A DNA stretch of 12,763 nt from Balneolia bacterium. GTDB lineage: Bacteria; Bacteroidota; Rhodothermia; Balneolales; Cyclonatronaceae. Positions 6,799 through 12,763 of this stretch are shown here, one piece after another. Position 1 is the first letter of the stretch, and every line of letters begins with the position of its first letter. Where the stretch lies: positions 1-12,763 of the forward strand of contig PXDL01000508.1 in NCBI GenBank assembly GCA_003566395.1, written 5' to 3'. The translations under genes were made by a program, and so were the position numbers. The notes under the pieces are model-generated. The model searched no databases. It saw only the letters and a program-made list of their open reading frames with translations, and had not been told where the DNA came from.

Positions 6799-7980
6799 AT
6801 GAGCAGAAATATTTTAGTTGCCTTCGGCGGCGTTTCACCGGAACATGAAGTATCGGTCATTACGGCGCTTCAGGCCGTTCAGGCACTTAAAGAAACAGGC
6901 AACACGCTGATTCCCCTTTATGTTACCAAATCCGGACGCTTTCTGACCGGCCCCGTTCTGCTTGAGCTTGAAGCCTTTGAAAACCTGAAAACCCTTGAGG
7001 AAAAAGCCTCACCCTGCGCCTTTAGAACCAGCTCTTTCGGCAAGACGGTATTGACGGAAACAGAATCGGCAGGTTTATTCCGAAAACCGAAAACCCATGC
7101 GGTTGATGTCGCTCTGACGGCTTTCCATGGGTCTGACGGCGAAAACGGCGGTTTTCAGGGCTTGTGCGAAATGTACAACCTTGCCTACACCGGCAGCGGA
7201 TCGCTTGCGTCGTCCATGGGGATGAACAAGCGGGCCGCCAAACTGCATGCGAAGGCTGTAAACGTTCCGGTTGTCCGGGATGTGTTGATCCGTGAAACGG
7301 ATTGGGTGAAAAACAAACGGGAGTTGATCGGCCGGGTCGGGGAATTGGGATATCCGGTTTTCGTCAAGCCGCTCACCCTCGGCAGCAGTATAGGCGTGGA
7401 GCGTGTTTCCGATCAGGACGCCTTCAAAAAAGCAGTGGAGACCGCTTTTCGCTACGACGACAGCTTACTGGCTGAAGAAGCCGTGCATCCCCTGATTGAG
7501 ATCAACTGCTCGGTTTTGGGTGACGGCACGGAGGCACGGGCAAGCGTGTGCGAGCAGCCGCTGGGAAAAGAGGAGGCGCTGTCGTTTACCGACAAATATA
7601 TGGGAGACGAAGGCAAGGGAATGGCCTCGGCAAGCCGCATTATTCCGGCCCCGATTTCCGAAACCCTCACCAAAAAGATTCAGCAGGCTTCACTTGAACT
7701 TTTCAAAAGCATGGAGGCCTCCGGCGTAGCCCGTTTCGATTTTCTTGTGCAGAAAGAAACCGGAGATTTTTACTTTAATGAAATCAACACCATTCCCGGC
7801 TCGTTTTCGTTCTATCTCTGGGAAAAATCCGGTATTGGTTTTACGGCACTGCTTCAGGAAATGCTTGAAATCGCCGTCAGGCGCCATAAAGCCCGAAACG
7901 GACGAATCCGCTCTTATGAAACGAACCTGCTCAGTCAAAAAGCAGTTAAAGGTATTAAAGGCCTTAAAGGTAAAGGCTGA
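6799..7980 (+). CDS. ddl: D-alanine--D-alanine ligase
   Basis: This ATP-grasp ligase joins two D-alanines for the UDP-MurNAc-pentapeptide of peptidoglycan. The N-terminal FGGVSPEHEVSV (9-20) includes the substrate-binding Glu (E15). Further blocks are AFHGSDGENGGFQG (108-121), YTGSGSLASSMGMNK (130-144), YPVFVKPLTLGSSIGV (185-200), and ARFDFL with NEINTIPG (311-334), where D314, E328 and N330 should bind magnesium. The omega loop has KY at 266-267, which fits D-Ala specificity rather than the His seen in VanA-type D-Ala-D-Lac ligases. At 393 residues it is longer than E. coli Ddl enzymes and has an unusual Lys/Gly-rich tail. It starts 71 bp after the kinase gene, with no clear Shine-Dalgarno sequence. 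Confidence 0.93.
   Translation: MSRNILVAFGGVSPEHEVSVITALQAVQALKETGNTLIPLYVTKSGRFLTGPVLLELEAFENLKTLEEKASPCAFRTSSFGKTVLTETESAGLFRKPKTHAVDVALTAFHGSDGENGGFQGLCEMYNLAYTGSGSLASSMGMNKRAAKLHAKAVNVPVVRDVLIRETDWVKNKRELIGRVGELGYPVFVKPLTLGSSIGVERVSDQDAFKKAVETAFRYDDSLLAEEAVHPLIEINCSVLGDGTEARASVCEQPLGKEEALSFTDKYMGDEGKGMASASRIIPAPISETLTKKIQQASLELFKSMEASGVARFDFLVQKETGDFYFNEINTIPGSFSFYLWEKSGIGFTALLQEMLEIAVRRHKARNGRIRSYETNLLSQKAVKGIKGLKGKG
7945..7971 (+). repeat. Three 9-bp tandem repeats at the 3' end of ddl
   Basis: GTTAAAGGT, ATTAAAGGC and CTTAAAGGT stand in tandem (nTTAAAGGy), followed by a partial AAAGGC before the stop. They encode the basic tail VKGIKGLKGKG. The repeats are in frame, so copy number changes would only alter tail length. 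Confidence 0.75.
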
Positions 7981-8021
7981 TTATCGCGGTTTACCTGCCA
8001 TCCATTAACACGCTCAATCTT

Positions 8022-9518
8022 ATGCGACTTCTTTTTCCAGTTCTCACAGCTTTATCACTTTTTGTACTTTCTGCTTGCGGCAGCTCCCCCCAGGTTACCC
8101 AGGTAACCGAGCAGGCCCGGACCGTCGAGCAGAGAGATCAGGTTCCGCAGGAACAAACCGTTCAGGAACCCGTTCGGCTTCGCATCGGTGAAGCGCGAAA
8201 AATCCGGAGTATGGACCCGCTTTATGCACACCATCCCGGAGCACAGCGATTAATTTCCCTGATGTATGACGGACTTACCCGCCTGGATGAGAACGATCAG
8301 GTACAGCCCGCACTGGCCGAATCCTGGGAGGTCGGAGACGACTCCTTAACCTATACTTTCACGCTGCGCGAAGACGTCTTTTTCCATGACGATCCTTCGT
8401 TTTCAAGCGGCAGAGGTCGGAATGTAACTGCTGAAGACGTTCATTTTGTATTCAGGCGCATGACCTCCTACGAAATTCCACCACAGGCCGCCAACTTGTT
8501 TGCCGACCACATAGCCGGGTTTGAAGCCTTTCTATTGCAGGAACGCAGCACTTACTTTGAAGAAGAAGTCGTTTACGAACAGATCAGGGGCATTGAAGTG
8601 ATAGACGAACGGACGATCGCATTTACGCTGAACCGTCCCTACGAAAATTTCCCGGCATTACTGGCTTCTCCCTATGCCTCCATTTATCCGCCGGAAGTCT
8701 TCCAGTCTCGTTCGGGAGGACTTCATGCTACGCCGGTAGGTGCTGGAGCATTTGTATTCAGCAGCCTGAGCTCAGACACCCTAATTACGTTGGAACGCAA
8801 CTTCAACCATTACGAGCCCGGCTCAGTAGCTGAGCGAATCACGAGTATTGAACTGCGTTATTTTGACAGGGAATCAGCCCTCTTCACGGCCCTCTCTACC
8901 GGAAAAATTGACTTGATTCCCCAGATTGGTCCTCAAATGAGCAAGACCCTGCTTGATACTCAAACAGAGGCGCTTGCTCCCGGGTACGAGGGAAATTTCG
9001 AACTCGTCAGGACATCCCCTTCCTTTTTCAGCCTTTATTTTGTTGAAAGTAACTTCCAGGGCCTGAACCGGGCGCAGGCTGCTGCTCATCTCAAAAAGCT
9101 AACCAATGACGAAGCTCAGCGCGAGCTGCCCCCGAACCTGATTGCCGGGTATTCCGAAAACTGGGAAGAGCTATTACTGGAAGAGAATCAGGAAACCGAA
9201 ACCGACCTTCAGGCACCTTTCAGGTTTGGTTCAACCAACGCTGCTTTTCCTGCCTATACCGCAGCCGTTTTTGCGAGTCGGTTTGATGACGACCAGAATC
9301 CTGAACTTCATTTCATAGGCCGCCCCCACCGCGATCTGATTTTTTTCTGGAGTGATATTGACCAGCAGCTTCCTTTTACGCTTGAAGAGGTAGCCCGGTA
9401 CACCGTTCATAATTTTGCTCTTACCCTGAGCGGTATCAACGGCATCCGGTTCAACGAGCAATCCTGGTGGATAGGCCTCGATCAATTCACAAAATCGGAT
9501 ACCGACGATCCTTCCTGA
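8022..9518 (+). CDS. Extracellular peptide-binding lipoprotein (SBP family 5, OppA-like)
   Basis: This 498-residue protein begins with a lipoprotein signal, MRLLFPVLTALSLFVLSAC, with lipobox LSAC and the lipid-attached cysteine at C19. A Gln/Glu/Val-rich linker (about 20-50) follows, then a family 5 solute-binding domain. Typical blocks are IRSMDPLYAHHPGAQRLISLMYDGL (about 62-86), LAESWEVGDDSLTYTFTLREDVFFHD (about 98-124) and NVTAEDVHFVFRRM (about 138-151). Family members bind oligopeptides, nickel, or murein peptides for an ABC importer. No permease or ATPase gene is nearby, so the ligand and partner are unknown. It lies 41 bp after ddl and may share its transcript. A link to murein peptides is only inferred from that position. 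Confidence 0.88.
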   Translation: MRLLFPVLTALSLFVLSACGSSPQVTQVTEQARTVEQRDQVPQEQTVQEPVRLRIGEARKIRSMDPLYAHHPGAQRLISLMYDGLTRLDENDQVQPALAESWEVGDDSLTYTFTLREDVFFHDDPSFSSGRGRNVTAEDVHFVFRRMTSYEIPPQAANLFADHIAGFEAFLLQERSTYFEEEVVYEQIRGIEVIDERTIAFTLNRPYENFPALLASPYASIYPPEVFQSRSGGLHATPVGAGAFVFSSLSSDTLITLERNFNHYEPGSVAERITSIELRYFDRESALFTALSTGKIDLIPQIGPQMSKTLLDTQTEALAPGYEGNFELVRTSPSFFSLYFVESNFQGLNRAQAAAHLKKLTNDEAQRELPPNLIAGYSENWEELLLEENQETETDLQAPFRFGSTNAAFPAYTAAVFASRFDDDQNPELHFIGRPHRDLIFFWSDIDQQLPFTLEEVARYTVHNFALTLSGINGIRFNEQSWWIGLDQFTKSDTDDPS

Positions 9519-9535
9519 GCACCATTCAGCTCAGG
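9514..9535. terminator. Hairpin shared by two convergent genes, containing both stop codons
   Basis: A perfect 7-bp stem, CCTGAGC (9514-9520) and GCTCAGG (9529-9535), encloses an 8-nt loop. The lipoprotein stop TGA (9516-9518) lies in the left arm. The aminotransferase stop, TCA on the plus strand at 9526-9528, lies in the loop against the right arm. Neither strand has a good T-tract after the stem, so it is at best an incomplete intrinsic terminator that could serve both genes. Confidence 0.45.
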
Positions 9536-10623
9536 GCAAACACCTCTTTAAAAGCTTCTTCGAAGTGATCCATTTCATGATCGAGGCCGACGGTAATCCG
9601 GACGCAGTTCGGAAGGCCGAATGCGGGGAGTCTGCGCAGAATCACGCCCTTCTTTAGCATTTCATCGGTGAATCGTACGGCTTCGGCTTCATCATCAAAA
9701 ACGGCCATAACCGAGTTGGATGCCGAGCGCACATACGTAACATCATGGCTGTCAAAAAAACGGTAGAGCCGTTCGCGCCCACTTTCCACCATCTGCCGGG
9801 TTCGACTCAGAAAATCTTCATCATCCAGCGCACCTAAAGCTGCATGCTGCGATGGAAGCGCAGGCTCAAAGGGCAATTTCACTTTCATGAGCGTAGCGAT
9901 AACATCGGGATGAGCCACGCCGTATCCAATTCGGTAGCCCGCCAGTCCGTAGGCTTTTGAGAACGTGCGCAGGGTGATGACGTTATCGAAGCGGTAGTCA
10001 AGTGAGTTCGGGTAATCCGGAAGCATAGATGCAAACTCGAAATAGGCTTCATCCATAATTATAAGTACGTCATCGGGCACCCGCTTCATAAATTGTTCAA
10101 ATTCTGCTTTTGTGACGTACGTGCCCGTAGGATTATTAGGATTGGCCAGATAGACCATCTTCGTATCCGGGGTGATGGCATCGGCGATGGCATCAAGGTC
10201 GAAACGATAGTCCGGGGTAACAGGTATCTGGCGGAGCCCGACGCCCCTGCTGTTGATCAGTACCAGAAATCCGATAAAGGTTGCCGAAGCGGTAACTGCG
10301 TGCTGATGAGGCTCGAAATATGTTTTAATGATGAGCTGCATCACCCCTTCCGAACCACTGCCGGCAATTACGTGTTCTTTTTGTACACCCAACCGGTCGG
10401 CGATTTTTTCCCGAAGTAAATTGCACGCCGGATCGGGATAGTTCATGATAACTTTCTGGCAATTCACGGCTGCCTGGTTGGCCTTTTCGCTGCAACCAAG
10501 CCTGTTTTCATTGGAAGCCAGTTTTGAGATTTTCTCCGGATGGTAGGCCGCAACGACTTCCTCAATGGTTTTTCCGGCGATGTATGGTTTTAACTGCTGA
10601 ATATGCTTTGGGACGCTAATCAC
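9526..10623 (-). CDS. hisC: HisC-family PLP aminotransferase (histidinol-phosphate or aromatic amino acid)
   Basis: This 365-residue fold-type I aminotransferase has KLASNENRLG (34-43), AGSGSEGVMQLI (87-98), YLANPNNPTGTYV (158-170), IIMDEAYFEF (188-197) and the PLP lysine K223 in TLRTFSKAYGLAGYRIGYG. A C-terminal NCVRITVG carries the Arg expected to bind the substrate carboxylate. The family's usual NENPxGPS reads NENRLGCS here, so Pro is replaced by Arg and the next Pro by Cys. The start is GTG: no in-frame ATG occurs before an upstream TAA. HisC proteins make histidinol phosphate, but several also transaminate phenylalanine and tyrosine. No other his gene is present, and the divergent neighbour is an aromatic amino acid hydroxylase, so an aromatic role is plausible. 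The symbol denotes family, not proven substrate. Confidence 0.85.
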   Translation of the reverse strand: MISVPKHIQQLKPYIAGKTIEEVVAAYHPEKISKLASNENRLGCSEKANQAAVNCQKVIMNYPDPACNLLREKIADRLGVQKEHVIAGSGSEGVMQLIIKTYFEPHQHAVTASATFIGFLVLINSRGVGLRQIPVTPDYRFDLDAIADAITPDTKMVYLANPNNPTGTYVTKAEFEQFMKRVPDDVLIIMDEAYFEFASMLPDYPNSLDYRFDNVITLRTFSKAYGLAGYRIGYGVAHPDVIATLMKVKLPFEPALPSQHAALGALDDEDFLSRTRQMVESGRERLYRFFDSHDVTYVRSASNSVMAVFDDEAEAVRFTDEMLKKGVILRRLPAFGLPNCVRITVGLDHEMDHFEEAFKEVFALS

Positions 10624-10690
10624 AATAAATAGATGTTTTGTTCTGAATTTTTCGGAAGGAATGTAGAAAACTCCTTGAAATGATGTGTTC

Positions 10691-10724
10691 CGGGCTTACC
10701 TTTCACTGTTTCTTGTCAAGCCCG
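10691..10724. promoter_or_regulatory. Dyad in the aminotransferase-hydroxylase intergenic region
   Basis: Perfect 7-bp arms CGGGCTT (10691-10697) and AAGCCCG (10718-10724) are separated by 20 nt, in the 259-bp gap between two divergent genes. A CCCCGGGG palindrome follows at 10729-10736. It could be an operator or an RNA stem. No T-tract follows and no known riboswitch or tRNA is recognised. Confidence 0.3.
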
Positions 10725-10811
10725 ATAACCCCGGGGCGAACAATCCGGCTGAACCGACCGAACGCTTTTTCAAAGATGACGATCAAATTAACAACTTAAA
10801 AACTTAAATAG

Positions 10812-10838
10812 TTGATAAACTGTTTTATTTTTTAGAAT
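10812..10838 (+). promoter_or_regulatory. Weak candidate promoter for the aromatic hydroxylase gene
   Basis: TTGATA (10812-10817) and TAGAAT (10833-10838) are separated by 15 bp, shorter than the usual 17. The surroundings are strongly AT-rich and include ACTTAAAAACTTAAA just upstream. It is the best pair I can see before the gene but is not strong. Confidence 0.3.
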
Positions 10839-10854
10839 ATGAATCAGAAAAGCG

Positions 10855-10878
10855 CTTTTTATCACATAACTTTTTATC
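10855..10878 (+). repeat. Direct repeat CTTTTTATC just before the hydroxylase start
   Basis: CTTTTTATC occurs at 10855-10863 and again at 10870-10878, a 15-bp period, ending 4 bp before the ATG at 10883. It may be a chance feature of AT-rich leader DNA, a regulator site, or part of a small leader ORF at 10839-10892. Confidence 0.5.
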
Positions 10879-10882
10879 CGTC

Positions 10883-12634
10883 ATGCAGCTAACTCAAGAT
10901 CAGGTCATCGAATCAATCCCCTCATATCTGAGGCAATTTGTAGTAAAACAACACTACGACCAATATACCACTCAGGATCATGCCGTATGGCGCTACATAA
11001 TGCGGCGAAACGTCGATTTTCTGAAGAAAGTAGCCCACGAGTCCTATCTCGAAGGCTTGGAAAAAACAGGTATCAGCATCGATACCATCCCCCATATCAA
11101 CGATATGAACGAGCGCCTCGGTAAGATCGGGTGGCGCGCCGTTGTAGTGGATGGATTTGTTCCTCCGGCTGCTTTTATGGAATTTTCGGAGCACCGCATT
11201 TTAGTCATTTCCGCCGACCTGCGGAATATCGGCAATATTTTGTACACACCCGCTCCGGACATCGTGCATGAAGCCGCCGGCCACGCTCCGATTATTGCCG
11301 ATGAGCTTTATTCGGAGTATTTACAGCGTTTCGGCAAGTACGGCGCCAAAGCCGTGTTTTCAAAGCTCGATTACGATATTTACGAGGCCATTCGCTATCT
11401 ATCGATAATCAAAGAGTACCCGAACGCCACGAAAGAGCAGGTTGAAAAAGCTGAAAAAGACCTGGAAGAAAAAACGCGGGCCAATACCGTGCCTTCTGAG
11501 GCAGCCCTCCTTTCCCGCCTGCACTGGTGGACGGTTGAATACGGTCTGGTAGGCACCACCGATGACTTCAAGCTTTATGGTGCCGGATTGCTTTCTTCGG
11601 TTGGTGAAAGCAAGGCCTGTTTAAGTGATAAGGTCAAAAAAATCGAGCTTTCCGTTGATTGTGTAAATACCGATTACGACATCACCAAAATGCAGCCCCA
11701 ACTTTTTGTGGCCCGTGACTTCCAGCATCTGCTTGATGTGCTCGAAGAATACGCCCGGGACATGTGCTTCCGTACAGGAGGCGCGAAGTCCATAGCCCGC
11801 GTAATGGAAAGTGAGAATGTGGGCACTTGTGTTTACAGCTCCGGCCTGCAGGTTTCAGGCACGTTTACTACGCTTCTGAAAGATAAAAACGGTGATGAAG
11901 CCTACATCGGTACCGAAGGAGAAACACAGCTTTCATATGATGACACCGAGCTCGAAGGGCACGGAATTTCTTATCATAAAGACGGGTTCAGCTCTCCGGT
12001 CGGGAAGTTGGCCCATACCGATAAACCGCTGGAAATGATGACAGACGGCGACCTTGAAGCAATAGGGGTTAGCGTAGGTAAACGCAGCACCCTTAAGTTT
12101 GGCTCCGGCGTTGAAGTAAGCGGTAAGCTGGAGCGCATCACCCGAAAAAACGGTACAATTCTGCTTATGAGCTTTACCGACTGTACGGTTAGCGGTCCGA
12201 AGGATGAAAAACTGTTCCAGCCTGAATGGGGCGTTTATGATATGGCCGTGGGCGAGCGTATTGTATCTGTTTTCAGCGGAAGTGCCGATAAAGAGAATTT
12301 CAACGTCTATCCGCCTAAATCTACCAAGACCACCATTAAAGACGAATATACGAGCGAGCAGCTTCGCCTGTTTGAAATTTACTCCACTATTCGGGAAATA
12401 CGTGATTCCGGCAAAACCGATGTCTCCAAACTGGCGAGCCTTCACAAAGAGTTGCAACAAACGTATCCAAAGTCATGGCTGGCCCGCCTTGAGATTCTGG
12501 AACTGCTTAACCTGAACAAGAATGGAAGCGGTGAAGATTTGCGAAGCACTCTGGTTCAGGAACTTGAAGCGCTCAAATCTCATTCAGAACAATACGACGA
12601 TGTAATTTCAGCCGGACTAAACAATCTCGTCTGA
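10883..12634 (+). CDS. Aromatic amino acid (phenylalanine 4-) hydroxylase with long C-terminal extension
   Basis: The N-terminal 290 residues form the catalytic domain of biopterin-dependent, iron-containing aromatic amino acid hydroxylases, which turn phenylalanine into tyrosine. The iron ligands are visible: H129 and H134 in PDIVHEAAGHAPII, and E219 in HWWTVEYGLV. IGWRAVVVDGFVPP (82-95) and LYGAGLLSSVGES (231-243) are further family blocks. There is no N-terminal ACT regulatory domain. At 583 residues it is about twice the usual bacterial enzyme of about 260-300 residues. The added C-terminal part (about 300-583) is unlike any domain I know: a Gly/Ser/Thr/Val-rich, probably beta-rich region to about 480, then a helical segment. 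Long homologues of this type occur in Bacteroidota. Tryptophan or tyrosine as substrate cannot be excluded. An intrinsic terminator follows. Confidence 0.9.
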   Translation: MQLTQDQVIESIPSYLRQFVVKQHYDQYTTQDHAVWRYIMRRNVDFLKKVAHESYLEGLEKTGISIDTIPHINDMNERLGKIGWRAVVVDGFVPPAAFMEFSEHRILVISADLRNIGNILYTPAPDIVHEAAGHAPIIADELYSEYLQRFGKYGAKAVFSKLDYDIYEAIRYLSIIKEYPNATKEQVEKAEKDLEEKTRANTVPSEAALLSRLHWWTVEYGLVGTTDDFKLYGAGLLSSVGESKACLSDKVKKIELSVDCVNTDYDITKMQPQLFVARDFQHLLDVLEEYARDMCFRTGGAKSIARVMESENVGTCVYSSGLQVSGTFTTLLKDKNGDEAYIGTEGETQLSYDDTELEGHGISYHKDGFSSPVGKLAHTDKPLEMMTDGDLEAIGVSVGKRSTLKFGSGVEVSGKLERITRKNGTILLMSFTDCTVSGPKDEKLFQPEWGVYDMAVGERIVSVFSGSADKENFNVYPPKSTKTTIKDEYTSEQLRLFEIYSTIREIRDSGKTDVSKLASLHKELQQTYPKSWLARLEILELLNLNKNGSGEDLRSTLVQELEALKSHSEQYDDVISAGLNNLV

Positions 12635-12655
12635 TTATACCTATGTTCCTCCGAA

Positions 12656-12687
12656 GGGTGTTCGGTACTGCCGGACACCCTTTTTTT
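12656..12687 (+). terminator. Rho-independent terminator after the hydroxylase gene
   Basis: A 10-bp stem (12656-12665 with 12671-12680, including one G-T wobble) encloses the 5-nt loop TACTG. It is followed directly by seven T residues (12681-12687). The stem is GC-rich and begins 21 bp after the hydroxylase stop codon. Confidence 0.93.
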
Positions 12688-12723
12688 AATCTGAGTCACT
12701 AACTAACCGATACAAGCCAAACT

Positions 12724-12763
12724 ATGAGTACTTCAGAATATATGCTTATTACCGGAGCCAGCC
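12724..12763 (+). CDS. Probable short-chain dehydrogenase/reductase (first 13 codons)
   Basis: Only MSTSEYMLITGAS is visible before the window ends. A hydrophobic strand followed by TGAS is the start of the Rossmann nucleotide-binding motif (TGxxxGxG) of SDR enzymes. The gene follows a strong terminator, so it should have its own promoter. The substrate cannot be guessed. A related NAD(P)-binding epimerase family is possible. Confidence 0.6.
   Translation, partial: MSTSEYMLITGAS

Noticed and set aside
4597..7980. VanRS-type glycopeptide resistance cluster
   Set aside because: A regulator, kinase and ligase are adjacent, but there are no vanH or vanX genes and the ligase omega loop has KY at 266-267, as in D-Ala-D-Ala enzymes.
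10691..10760. tRNA or riboswitch in the divergent gap
   Set aside because: The GC-rich dyad gives no cloverleaf, lacks a T-loop sequence, and matches no riboswitch core I recognise.

Overview
The window is a stretch of ordinary bacterial chromosome, densely packed with genes and roughly half G+C. It holds no mobile element, CRISPR array, tRNA or rRNA. The gene set fits the Bacteroidota/FCB group, possibly Balneolota or Rhodothermota. The clues are the mraZ-rsmH-ftsL-ftsI order, weak or absent Shine-Dalgarno sequences before many starts, and a roughly 580-residue aromatic amino acid hydroxylase with a long C-terminal extension. This placement is inferred from gene content, not from a database search.

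Region 1 (1-2128, minus strand) is the start of the division and cell wall (dcw) cluster. It runs mraZ, rsmH, an ftsL-like gene, then the N-terminal part of a class B penicillin-binding protein (ftsI type) that leaves the window. The genes are 7 bp apart or overlap by 4 and 1 bp, so they should be one transcript. The promoter region holds a TTGACA/TACATT pair and three 10-bp direct repeats (TGTGGKARAA) that look like MraZ operator boxes.

Region 2 (2129-2621) is a 493-bp divergent intergenic region between mraZ and dnaN. It contains the dcw promoter, two dyad symmetries and no convincing gene.

Region 3 (2622-9518, plus strand) carries dnaN, a SAM hydroxide adenosyltransferase (DUF62), an OmpR-type response regulator with its HAMP histidine kinase, a D-alanine--D-alanine ligase and an orphan peptide-binding lipoprotein. 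The four genes from the regulator to the lipoprotein lie close together and may form an envelope-related unit.

Region 4 (9526-12763) holds a HisC-family aminotransferase on the minus strand, convergent with the lipoprotein gene across a hairpin that contains both stop codons. It is divergent from an aromatic amino acid (phenylalanine) hydroxylase, which ends in a textbook intrinsic terminator. The first 13 codons of a probable short-chain dehydrogenase end the window. The aminotransferase and hydroxylase pairing suggests phenylalanine/tyrosine metabolism.

I found no obviously new multi-gene system. The most interesting points are the uncharacterised hydroxylase C-terminal domain with an apparent internal repeat, the aromatic-rich mini-ORF and direct repeats just before that gene, the MraZ operator array, and the two-component/ligase/lipoprotein cluster.
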